Part shown: positions 1 to 7,252 of the stretch, piece by piece
Layout of the letters: every line of letters starts with the position of its first letter
Position numbering within the stretch: position 1 is the stretch's first letter
Assembly (NCBI RefSeq): GCF_025464955.1
Contig: NZ_JAODNM010000119.1
Coordinates: 1 to 63,388 of the forward strand
Origin: Amycolatopsis sp.
GTDB taxonomy: Bacteria > Actinomycetota > Actinomycetes > Mycobacteriales > Pseudonocardiaceae
Length of the DNA: 63,388 nt
Direction: 5' to 3'
The notes under the pieces: model-generated
Told to the model about the DNA's origin: nothing
What the model saw: the letters and a program-made list of their open reading frames with translations, nothing else
Database searches by the model: none
Position numbers and translations under genes: made by a program

Positions 1-180
1 GGTTAATGCATGAATATCGATTCCGGCCAGCAGCGCACCCAACTCTGGACCCGGCACCATGTCCACCAGACCTTCGGGAATTAACTGCCGCACCATCACA
101 GCCGAAACGCTACAAGCCGGGTCTGACAGTCTCGGCCGACACGAACCTGACTAGCGCGTCGGCAGCGTCGCCAAGCTCCT

Positions 181-1029
181 TTATTGGGCCAAGCCCGGAA
201 CTAACCGCAACGCGCGGGTTTGCTCGGCGCGGGCGGCGAGCTGGTCGTCGTCGGGATAGTCCACACCGACGAGGGCGAGGCCGTGCGCGGGTGCCACCGC
301 CACGTCACTGACCCTGGCACTGCGGCGCAGCAGGCCAGCGGGCCAGTCCGGTGGGCGCCGGCCCTGCCCCACCGCTAGCAACGCGCCCACCAGGCTGCGC
401 ACCATCGAGTGGCAGAACGCGTCCGCGGCGACATGCGCGACCAGCAGGTGCGGTTCGTCGCGGCTCCACTCGAACCGCTCCAGTGAGCGCACCGTGGTCG
501 CGCCGTCCCGGCGGCGGCAGAACGCGGCGAAGTCATGTTCGCCGAGCAGCAGACTGCTCGCATCGTTCATCACAGAGTCGTTGAGCTGTCTAGGGTGGCT
601 CAGCGTGTCGTACCGGCGCAGCGGCTCAACGCCCCACGGCGCGTCGCAGATCCGGTACCGGTAGTGCCGCCGCAACGCGGAGAAGCGAGCGTCGAAGGTG
701 CGCGGCACCTGCCGCACCGAGAGCACCCGAACGTCCGGTGGCAGCAGGCGAGCCAACCGGTGGGCGAGCTGGTCGGGCGACAGCGTCTCGGGCGGCACGT
801 CGATATGCGCGACCTGCGCGGTGGCGTGCACACCGGCGTCGGTGCGCCCCGCAACAGTGAGGTTGGCCTCGATCCGCGCCACGGTCGCCACAGCGCGCTC
901 GACAACGCCCTGAACGGTGCGTCGCTCCGGCTGCCGAGCCCATCCCGAGAAGTCAGACCCGTCGTAACTGATATCCAGCCGGTAGCGCAGGAGCCCGCCA
1001 TCCCCAGTGGGGACAGCGGGCTCCGGCAA
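181..1029 (-). CDS. truA: tRNA pseudouridine synthase A (TruA)
   Basis: This enzyme isomerises uridines 38-40 in the anticodon arm of tRNAs to pseudouridine. The 282-residue protein shows the family core: an N-terminal LDISYDGSDFSGWARQP strand and AGRTDAGVHA around residues 61-70, which carries the catalytic aspartate. It lies 20 bases downstream of rplQ at the end of the alpha operon, its usual place in actinobacteria. The ATG at 1029 fits the family N-terminus after a short MPEPAVPTGDGG leader. The 180 bases beyond its stop hold no gene that I can support. Confidence 0.95.
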   Translation of the reverse strand: MPEPAVPTGDGGLLRYRLDISYDGSDFSGWARQPERRTVQGVVERAVATVARIEANLTVAGRTDAGVHATAQVAHIDVPPETLSPDQLAHRLARLLPPDVRVLSVRQVPRTFDARFSALRRHYRYRICDAPWGVEPLRRYDTLSHPRQLNDSVMNDASSLLLGEHDFAAFCRRRDGATTVRSLERFEWSRDEPHLLVAHVAADAFCHSMVRSLVGALLAVGQGRRPPDWPAGLLRRSARVSDVAVAPAHGLALVGVDYPDDDQLAARAEQTRALRLVPGLAQ

Positions 1030-1049
1030 TGCGTCGCTCGGACTCAGGA

Positions 1050-1559
1050 TTAGTCCTCGTCTTCAGGCTGAGCAGGCGACGGCGTCGCCTCTCCAGCCGG
1101 GCTCGCCTCAGGGGTGGAATCTGCGGCCTTGTCGGTTGGCTGGTTCGCCTTCGGCCGGGCCTTGAAGGCTCTGCGCTGGACTTCCTCGACCTCGGCCGCG
1201 GTGCGCTCGGTGACCAGCGCGATGATCGCCATCGGCGCGTTGTCACCCTTGCGCGGCAGCGTCTTAAGGATCCTGGTGTAGCCACCCGGCCGGGTCACGA
1301 ACTGCGGGCCGATCTCCGCGACCAGCTTGTGCACCACGTCCTTGTCGCGGATCACTCGCATGATCTCACGGCGGTTGTGCAGGTCCCCTATTCGAGCCTT
1401 GCTGATCAACCGCTCGGCGAACGGGCGCAGCCGTTTCGCCTTGGCCTCGGTAGTGGTGATCCTGCCGTGGGTGAACAGCGATGTCGCCAAGTTGGCCAGC
1501 ATCAGCCGTTGATGGGCCGGCGACCCGCCGAGCCGGGCACCCTTGGTCGGCGTTGGCAT
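1050..1559 (-). CDS. rplQ: 50S ribosomal protein L17
   Basis: L17 lines the exit region of the large ribosomal subunit. The start is the ATG opening MPTPTKGARLGGSPAHQRLM, which matches the family N-terminus and has GAAGGGAACC upstream. A longer frame reaching 1694 runs back through a hairpin and is not credible. The protein has 169 residues, with the conserved core to about residue 120. The tail beyond that is low-complexity, Pro/Glu/Ala-rich and acidic (ending PAQPEDED), as is common in actinobacterial L17. It sits 82 bases after rpoA, and this gap holds a long perfect hairpin. Confidence 0.96.
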   Translation of the reverse strand: MPTPTKGARLGGSPAHQRLMLANLATSLFTHGRITTTEAKAKRLRPFAERLISKARIGDLHNRREIMRVIRDKDVVHKLVAEIGPQFVTRPGGYTRILKTLPRKGDNAPMAIIALVTERTAAEVEEVQRRAFKARPKANQPTDKAADSTPEASPAGEATPSPAQPEDED

Positions 1560-1577
1560 TCTGGTTCCCTTCGGTCG

Positions 1578-1625
1578 CCTCGTGAGTGCGTAACAGTGTT
1601 CTAACACTGTTACGCACTCACGAGG
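1578..1625. repeat. Perfect 23-bp inverted repeat in the rpoA-rplQ gap
   Basis: The arms are 1578-1600 and 1603-1625, with only CT between them and no mismatches. The outer part reads CCTCGTGAGTGCG. The inner part holds TAACAGTGTT facing AACACTGTTA. It lies between the rpoA stop and the rplQ ribosome-binding site inside a co-transcribed operon. It could act as a partial terminator, an RNA processing site or a binding site. The outer CTCGTGAG sequence recurs in the gene-end hairpin at 33848-33919. Confidence 0.95.
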
Positions 1626-1641
1626 GGTAGAGCTGTTCGGT

Positions 1642-2700
1642 TTAGGCGTAGTCGTGGCCGTCGTCGGGACCGTAATCGGGGCCGTTTTCAACACCGTTCT
1701 CGCTGGCCTCGCCCCACCCGTCGATGGAGTATTCTGCCGCCACCGCCGAGGGATCGAATCCCGGCGGGCTGTCCTTGAGCTGCAGACCCAGACCAGCCAG
1801 CTTCAGCTTCACTTCGTCGATCGACTTGGCACCGAAATTGCGGATGTCCAGCAGGTCGGCCTCGCTGCGGCTGACCAGCTCGCCAACGGTGTGGATACCC
1901 TCGCGCTTGAGACAGTTGTACGACCGGACCGTGAGGTCCAGGTCCTCGATCGGCATGGCGAATGCCGCGATCGTGTCCGCCTCGGCCGGTGAGGGACCGA
2001 TTTCGATTCCCTCCGCCTCGACGTTGAGCTCGCGGGCCAGGCCGAACAACTCCACCAGGGTGCGTCCGGCCGAGGCCAGCGCGTCCCGTGGGGTCAGTGA
2101 CGGCTTGGTTTCCACGTCCAAGACCAGCTTGTCGAAGTCGGTCCGCTGCTCGACGCGGGTGGCTTCGACCTTATAGGTCACCTTCAGCACCGGTGAGTAG
2201 ATGGAGTCCACCGGGATCCGGCCGATCTCGGCGCCGGATGCCTTGTTCTGCACCGCGGGTACATAGCCGCGACCCCGCTCTACGATCAGTTCGATCTCGA
2301 GCTTGCCCTTGCCGTTGAGGGTGGCGATGTGCAAGTCGGGGTTGTGCACGGTGACACCGGCCGGTGGCACGATGTCGCCCGCGGTGACGTCACCCGGTCC
2401 CTGCTTGCGCAGGTACATCGTCACCGGCTCATCCTCCTCAGAACCGACCACCAGTTCCTTGAGGTTGAGGATGATGTCGGTGACGTCCTCCTTGACGCCC
2501 GGCACGGTGGTGAACTCGTGCAGCACACCGTCGATACGGATACTGGTGACTGCCGCCCCGGGGATGGACGAGAGCAAGGTCCTCCGCAGCGAGTTGCCCA
2601 ACGTGTATCCGAATCCCGGCTCCAGCGGCTCGATGATGAACCGAGAGCGGGTGTAGTCGACCGGCTCCTCGCTGAGGTTGGGTCGCTGAGTGATCAGCAT
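1642..2700 (-). CDS. rpoA: DNA-directed RNA polymerase alpha subunit
   Basis: The alpha subunit dimerises to nucleate RNA polymerase assembly and contacts activators and UP elements. The 352-residue protein has the N-terminal assembly domain ([20 protein letters not shown]-like block near residue 25, here [20 protein letters not shown]) and the C-terminal domain with [19 protein letters not shown] and [17 protein letters not shown] near residues 255-305. An Asn/Gly/Asp-rich acidic tail of about 25 residues ends the protein. It is the fifth intact cistron of the minus-strand alpha operon. The ATG at 2700 matches the family start. Confidence 0.97.
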   Translation of the reverse strand: [352 protein letters not shown]

Positions 2701-2742
2701 GATTTGTTCCTCCTCTGGCGCCCGCTATTTGACGCCGTCGTG

Positions 2743-3348
2743 TTACTTGGAGTACAGCTCGACGATGAGCTGCTCCTGAAGTGGTACGTCGATCTGGGCC
2801 CTTTCGGGTAACCGGTGCACCAGAATCCGCATCGTTGCGGGAATCACTTGCAGCCATCCCGGCACCGGGCGGTCCCCCAAGCTCTCCTTGGCCACCACGA
2901 ACGGTAGCGTCGGAACCGACTTGGGCTTGACATCGATGATGTCGAACTTCGACACTCGCAGGCTGGGCACGTTGACCTTGCCGCCGTTGACGAGAAAGTG
3001 CCCGTGGGTCACCAACTGGCGCGCCTGGCGCCGGGTGCGGGCTAGGCCAGCGCGGTAGACAACGTTGTCCAGCCGGGATTCGAGGATCTGCAGCAGCGTG
3101 TCGCCGGTCTTGCCAGCGCGCCGGTTGGCCTCCTCGTAGTACCCGCGGAACTGCTTTTACATGACGCCGTAGGTGAAGCGCGCCTTCTGCGTCTCCTGCT
3201 GCTGCAGGAGATATTCGCTCTCCTTGATCCGCGCACGGCCGTGCTGGCCGGGCGGATACGGCCGACGTTCGAAGGCCTGGTCGCCGCCGACCAAGTCGGT
3301 CTTGAGCCGACGGGACTTGCGGGTGACAGGTCCGGTGTATCGAGCCAT
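2743..3348 (-). pseudogene. rpsD: 30S ribosomal protein S4, interrupted by in-frame TAA at codon 64
   Basis: S4 is a primary 16S rRNA-binding protein and assembly nucleator. The frame from MARYTGPVTRKSRRLK at 3348 to the stop at 2743 spans 202 codons (201 residues plus stop), normal for the family. It reads as S4 throughout except for codon 64 (bases 3157-3159), which is TAA. The flanks are in register: ...RFTYGVM before and KQFRGYYEEANR after. The family has a highly conserved Glu here (GV-M/L-EKQFR), so one G-to-T change from GAA would explain it. The C-terminal half, including the S4 RNA-binding fold (ARQLVTHGHFLVNG) and the terminal QLIVELYSK, is intact. This could be a sequencing error, readthrough, or real loss with another S4 copy elsewhere. 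Confidence 0.9.
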
Positions 3349-3370
3349 CTCTGCTGTTCCTCCCCGCGCC

Positions 3371-3778
3371 CTAGACCCGGCGCCGCTTCGGTGGCCGGCA
3401 GCCATTGTGCGGCTGCGGGGTCACGTCCTGGATAGTGCCGACCTCAAGGCCGGCGGCCTGTAGCGACCGGATCGCCGTCTCGCGGCCTGAACCCGGGCCC
3501 TTGACGAAGACATCGACCTTCTTCATCCCGTGCTCAGCGGCCTTACGGGCGGCGCTTTCGGCGGCCATCTGCGCAGCGAACGGGGTGGACTTACGAGAGC
3601 CCTTGAACCCCACGTGACCCGCGGATGCCCACGCGATCACCGCACCGGTGGGGTCGGTGATCGAGACGATCGTGTTATTGAACGTCGACTTGATGTGCGC
3701 ATGACCATGCGCAACGTTCTTCTTTTCCTTGCGCCGAACCTTCTTGGTGCCGGCACCTGCACGTGCTCTGGGTGGCAT
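3371..3778 (-). CDS. rpsK: 30S ribosomal protein S11
   Basis: S11 forms part of the small-subunit platform. The 135-residue protein has a basic N-terminal stretch (KKVRRKEKKNVAHGHAHIKS), the core TFNNTIVSITD, and the C-terminal PHNGCRPPKRRRV that defines the family. It lies between rpsM and rpsD in the alpha operon on the minus strand. The start ATG at 3778 opens MPPRARAGAGTKK, as in other actinobacteria. Confidence 0.97.
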   Translation of the reverse strand: MPPRARAGAGTKKVRRKEKKNVAHGHAHIKSTFNNTIVSITDPTGAVIAWASAGHVGFKGSRKSTPFAAQMAAESAARKAAEHGMKKVDVFVKGPGSGRETAIRSLQAAGLEVGTIQDVTPQPHNGCRPPKRRRV

Positions 3779-3819
3779 TCGATTGCGCTCCTACAAAGGT
3801 CTGGGTGGCTAATGGGTCG

Positions 3820-4200
3820 CTACTTCTTCCCGGCCTTCTTCTTGCCGGCGACCGTCTTCTTCGGACCCTTGCGGGTGCGGGCATTGGTCTTGGTTCGCTG
3901 ACCACGCACCGGCAACCCGCGGCGCCACCGCAGGCCCTCGTAGCAGCCGATCTCGATCTTCCGGCGGATGTCGGCCTGGACCTCGCGACGGAGGTCGCCC
4001 TCGACCTTGTAGTTCTCTTCGATGTACTCCCGCAGCCGGACGAGGTCCTCGTCAGTCAGATCCTTGGTGCGCAGTTCCGGGCTCACCCCGGTGGCGCTGA
4101 GGATCTCGTGCGAGCGGGTACGGCCAACGCCGTAGATATAAGTCAGCGCGATCTCCATCCGCTTGTCGCGGGGTAGGTCAACGCCGGCGAGTCGAGCCAT
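3820..4200 (-). CDS. rpsM: 30S ribosomal protein S13
   Basis: S13 sits in the small-subunit head and contacts the large subunit and the P-site tRNA. The 126-residue protein starts MARLAGVDLPRDKRMEIALT, has the helix-two-turn-helix core (YIYGVGRTRSHEIL) and ends with GLPVRGQRTKTNARTRKG and a lysine-rich tail (KKKAGKK). It is the third cistron of the operon, after infA and rpmJ. The 177-base gap to rpmJ contains no further gene. Confidence 0.97.
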   Translation of the reverse strand: MARLAGVDLPRDKRMEIALTYIYGVGRTRSHEILSATGVSPELRTKDLTDEDLVRLREYIEENYKVEGDLRREVQADIRRKIEIGCYEGLRWRRGLPVRGQRTKTNARTRKGPKKTVAGKKKAGKK

Positions 4201-4377
4201 GCGAGGCGTGTCTCCTGTCTCGTCGTCCCAGGTCTGCTCCCCGTCCGCCCCGTATGACGACCGTGTTGGTCATCCGCGGGCCCCGGCCTGGCGTCCGGGG
4301 GTGGACCGATCCCTCTTGAATCGGCTGGCGCGGGGAGGTCTTCTCGCGCCGTGTGGACCAGCGGTGTCGTGCCCTGC

Positions 4378-4491
4378 TTAACCCTGGCGCTGCTTGTGAC
4401 GCAGGTTCTCGCAGATCACCATGACCACGCCGTGGCGGCGGATCACCTTGCACTTGTCGCAGATCCTCTTGACGCTCGGCTTTACCTTCAC
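4378..4491 (-). CDS. rpmJ: 50S ribosomal protein L36
   Basis: This 37-residue protein begins at a GTG (MKVKPSVKRICDKCKVIRRH) and ends NLRHKQRQG. The zinc-binding set of three cysteines and one histidine (C-x2-C, C, H) is present, so this is the zinc-dependent L36 form. An ATG seven bases upstream (ATG ACG TGA) is out of frame and stops at once, so GTG at 4491 is the start. It lies between infA and rpsM, the standard position. Confidence 0.95.
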   Translation of the reverse strand: MKVKPSVKRICDKCKVIRRHGVVMVICENLRHKQRQG

Positions 4492-4538
4492 GTCATCTCT
4501 CAGTTGTGTCGTAGTAGGTGGTCAAGCAGTTGGTGCCC

Positions 4539-4760
4539 TCACTTATAGCGGTAGACGATGCGGCCCCGGGACAGATCGTAGGGCGACAGCTCCACGACCA
4601 CCCGATCCTCGGGCAGGATGCGGATATAGTGCTGGCGCATCTTGCCGCTGATGTGCGCGAGAACCCGGTGACCGTTCTCCAACTCGACTCGAAACATCGC
4701 GTTGGGGAGTGGTTCGACCACCCGACCCTCGACCTCAATCGCCCCGTCCTTCTTGGCCAT
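4539..4760 (-). CDS. infA: Translation initiation factor IF-1
   Basis: IF-1 occupies the A site during initiation. The 73-residue OB-fold protein starts MAKKDGAIEVEGRVVEPLPN and contains NAMFRVELENGHRVLAHISG and the KMRQHYIRILPEDRV block, close to identical to other actinobacterial IF-1. The longer upstream frame has no family similarity, so the ATG at 4760 is chosen. It is the first cistron of this alpha operon. The 231 bases upstream presumably hold the promoter, but I cannot pick a convincing -10/-35. Confidence 0.97.
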   Translation of the reverse strand: MAKKDGAIEVEGRVVEPLPNAMFRVELENGHRVLAHISGKMRQHYIRILPEDRVVVELSPYDLSRGRIVYRYK

Positions 4761-4991
4761 GTCCTCCGCGTTCCTGCTCACTTCGCCGTGCCGCCAGGTA
4801 GCGGCCTTGCCGCGACACAGGCGCCCGCCAGTTCCACGACGTGGGGAGGCATCACAAGAAGTGCGGGGACGCACTGCTGAGCAGGAAGCCTGCGCAGATA
4901 CCTGCAGACACGCTAGAACCGGCGCGCTGCTCGCGCCGACAGCACAGTTTACGTCCAGGTCAGCCGTCGGTCCAAACCGGCCCCGGATCGG

Positions 4992-5465
4992 TCACCGCGG
5001 AACGCCGGAAGCGCTGCCCCGTTCGCCTACCCAACGGGCCAAGAGCACCGCACCCCAAGGACCCGCGACCCAGATCCACCAAGGATAGATCCAGCTCATA
5101 GTGGACAGGCACACCACCGCCCAGATCACCAGGTTGATCAGGCTCGCGCCGGCCCAGGCGGTGACCGTGACCCGCCCAGGGCTCTGCCGGCGCCGTTGGT
5201 GGGACCGTCGCACCTCGGAACTAACCGTCGGGGTCGACGGCCGCGCCTGAGGCAGATCGACGGTCAGTGCGTCCAGGTCGCCATAGGTTCGGGCCGCCCA
5301 GGCCTGCTGAACCCGCTCGTCGTACTCAGTGAGGTCCAAGCGGCCGTCGGCGTGCGCTGATCGCAGCTGCTCTGCAACGCGTTCCCGATCGGCGTCCGCC
5401 GCGCGCATCCCGTTTCGTGACGACTGGCCGTCCACGATCGACATCGTGTCATTTGCCGGATCCAT
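4992..5465 (-). CDS. DUF1707 and two-TM membrane protein
   Basis: The protein is about 157 residues. Residues 21-70 match the DUF1707 helix-turn motif of actinobacteria (RERVAEQLRSAHADGRLDL, then EYDERV and GDLDALTVDLP). After a basic linker, residues about 105-150 form two hydrophobic segments (ASLINLVIWAVVCLSTM and WIWVAGPWGAVLLARWV). The biochemical function is unknown; DUF1707 proteins are usually small membrane-linked regulators. I chose the second of two close ATGs (5465) because GGAGGT lies 6 bases upstream of it, whereas it abuts the ATG at 5471. A 13-bp palindrome lies 38 bases upstream. Confidence 0.75.
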   Translation of the reverse strand: MDPANDTMSIVDGQSSRNGMRAADADRERVAEQLRSAHADGRLDLTEYDERVQQAWAARTYGDLDALTVDLPQARPSTPTVSSEVRRSHQRRRQSPGRVTVTAWAGASLINLVIWAVVCLSTMSWIYPWWIWVAGPWGAVLLARWVGERGSASGVPR

Positions 5466-5502
5466 CGACATACCTCCAACGGGCCCTTCATGTCCACCTA
5501 TC

Positions 5503-5515
5503 GTAACACTGTTAC
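5503..5515. promoter_or_regulatory. Candidate operator palindrome GTAACACTGTTAC
   Basis: Two 6-bp arms GTAACA and TGTTAC flank a central C. The site lies 38 bases upstream of the DUF1707 start, where a promoter-proximal repressor site is expected. The shape resembles TetR-family operators, but no cognate regulator is adjacent. The same TAACACTGTTA core is found in both arms of the rpoA-rplQ hairpin. Confidence 0.5.
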
Positions 5516-5642
5516 AAAAACTCTGCATCACCACATCAGCGCGCCGCGGAGCCGGCTGCGAGTCCTCATCACCTTGCGCTGACAAGCGACCGCCAGGGGC
5601 CGAGTCCCGGCCGTTCGCGCTCAGCGGAGCCGAGCTTTCCCC

Positions 5643-6029
5643 TCAGCTGGCGATCACGGCCTCCGCCTCGATCTCGACTTTCCAGCGCGGGTCGAGCAGC
5701 CCTGCGACGATCACCATGGTGGCCGCCGGACGGACCTCGGCGAACAGCTCACCGTGTACTGCACCGACCGCATGAGCGGCGGACGGGTCGACGAGGAACA
5801 TTCGGGTACGCACCACGTCAGTCAGGCTCGCGCCGGCATCGGCCAGCGCTTCAGCGATGATCTCGAAGCAGCGCCAGGCCTGGACCGCCGCGTCATCTGG
5901 GCACGAGCCGTCGGGCCATACCGGCGCAGTGCCCGATACCAGCACCCGGTCGCCAACGCGGACGGCCCGCGAGAACCCGATTGTCTGTTCGAATGGCGAT
6001 CCGGACGTCACCGGCTGGCGCGACACCAC
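5643..6029 (-). CDS. RidA/YjgF/UK114 family protein
   Basis: Members are small trimeric deaminases that hydrolyse reactive enamine/imine intermediates, or act in specific catabolic steps. The 128-residue protein has the family layout: FSRAVRVGDRVLVSGTAPV near residue 20, RCFEIIAEALADAGASLTDVVRTRMFLVD in the middle, and RPAATMVIVAGLLDPRWKVEIEAEAV at the end. The arginine of TRMFLVD corresponds to the usual substrate-carboxylate-binding position. It is on the minus strand, 59 bases downstream of the XdhC-like gene, possibly as the last cistron. The specific substrate cannot be told. Confidence 0.85.
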   Translation of the reverse strand: MVSRQPVTSGSPFEQTIGFSRAVRVGDRVLVSGTAPVWPDGSCPDDAAVQAWRCFEIIAEALADAGASLTDVVRTRMFLVDPSAAHAVGAVHGELFAEVRPAATMVIVAGLLDPRWKVEIEAEAVIAS

Positions 6030-6088
6030 TGACCCATCAAAGCATGATCAGGGTTTGGGTGCTGCTGCGCGACCAAGGGCGAGTGGCG

Positions 6089-7252
6089 CTACGCCTTGAC
6101 CGGCTCCGGTTCGGCGATGGGATTTGCGCCGTGGATGGGCCCCTCGGCATTGGCCAGCCGGGTCGCGCCGCCCCCGGTGGCGCCACCGCCCCAACGCAGC
6201 GAGATTATCTCGGCGGCGATGGAGATCGCGGTCTCCTCGGGGGTCCGGGCGCCCAGGTCAAGCCCGATCGGCGAGGCGATCTTCTTGAGCTCCTCGTCGG
6301 TCACGCCCGCCTCGCGCAGCCGGGCTTCCCGGTCCTTGTGGGTTTTGCGCGATCCCATCGCGCCGAGGTAGGCGAGGTCCAACTTCAGTGCTTCCACCAG
6401 CACCGGCACGTCGAATTTCGGGTCGTGGGTGAGGACGGTGACAACGGTCCGCTGGTCGATCCGTCCGGCCTCGGCCTCTTCCTTGAGATACCGGTGCGGC
6501 CAGTTGACGACGACCTCGTGAGCATCGGGGAAGCGGCTCTTGGTGGCGAACACCGGACGCGCATCACACACCGTCGTGTGGTACCCCAGGAGCACTCCGA
6601 CCCGGGCCATCGCAGCAGCGAAGTCGATCGCGCCGAACACCAGCATCCGGGGCGGCGGCTCGAACGAGTTGACGAACACCGTCATCCCCTCGCCGCGGCG
6701 CTGCCCGTCCGGGCCGTAATGCAGGACGCCGGTGCGTCCGGTGGCCAGCAGCCCGCGGGCGTCATCGGCGACGGCGTCGTTCATCCGCGTCGAGCCGAGC
6801 GTGCCCGAGACCTTGTCGGACCAGACGATCAGGTGCCTGCCGAGGAATCCCGGCTCGACGTGCTCGACCACGGTGACCACCGCGACCGGGAGTCCTTTTT
6901 GGACGGACTCGGCAACCTCGCCGAGCTCCGGCATCGACTCGCTGTCGACCTGCTCCACGTAGACGTCGATGATCCCACCGCAGGTCAGGCCCACGGCAAA
7001 GGCGTCGTCGTCGGTGATCCCGTACCGCTGCAGGACCGGCGTGCGCTCCTCCACCACCTGCTGCGCGAGCTCGTAGACAGCGCCCTCGACACAGCCACCG
7101 GAGACACTTCCGGTCACGGTGCCGTCGGCGGCCACGAGCATCGCCGCCCCCGGCTCCCGCGGCGCCGAGGAGAACGTCGCCACGACGGTGCCCAGGCCCA
7201 CGGTCTCGCCGGCGGACCAACGGCGGTACAACTCGTCCAGTACGTCACGCAT
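6089..7252 (-). CDS. XdhC/CoxI family molybdoenzyme maturation protein
   Basis: XdhC-type proteins bind molybdenum cofactor, promote its sulfuration and insert it into xanthine/CO dehydrogenase-type hydroxylases. The 387-residue product has the XdhC_CoxI domain near residues 10-85 (GLGTVVATFSSAPREPGAAM, then GSVSGGCVEGAV with its cysteine) and a Rossmann-type C-terminal domain (LVFGAIDFAAAMARVG near residue 200, GAMGSRKTHKDREARL near 310). The ATG at 7252 overlaps the end of the VWA gene by 8 bases, which fixes the start and implies coupling. No molybdoenzyme subunits are in the window, so the client enzyme is unknown. Confidence 0.87.
   Translation of the reverse strand: MRDVLDELYRRWSAGETVGLGTVVATFSSAPREPGAAMLVAADGTVTGSVSGGCVEGAVYELAQQVVEERTPVLQRYGITDDDAFAVGLTCGGIIDVYVEQVDSESMPELGEVAESVQKGLPVAVVTVVEHVEPGFLGRHLIVWSDKVSGTLGSTRMNDAVADDARGLLATGRTGVLHYGPDGQRRGEGMTVFVNSFEPPPRMLVFGAIDFAAAMARVGVLLGYHTTVCDARPVFATKSRFPDAHEVVVNWPHRYLKEEAEAGRIDQRTVVTVLTHDPKFDVPVLVEALKLDLAYLGAMGSRKTHKDREARLREAGVTDEELKKIASPIGLDLGARTPEETAISIAAEIISLRWGGGATGGGATRLANAEGPIHGANPIAEPEPVKA

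Noticed and set aside
1..180. Gene or RNA in the first 180 bases
   Set aside because: The only frame (6-311) overlaps truA on the other strand and shows no family features; nothing else was supportable.
1578..1625. rpoA-rplQ hairpin as a simple Rho-independent terminator
   Set aside because: No U-run follows on the minus strand and rplQ must be transcribed through it, so a full terminator call was not made.
3042..3236. Small minus-strand frame in the middle of rpsD as a separate gene or frameshift product
   Set aside because: The true S4 frame continues on both sides of the TAA without a shift, so the lesion is a substitution; this other frame is a shadow.
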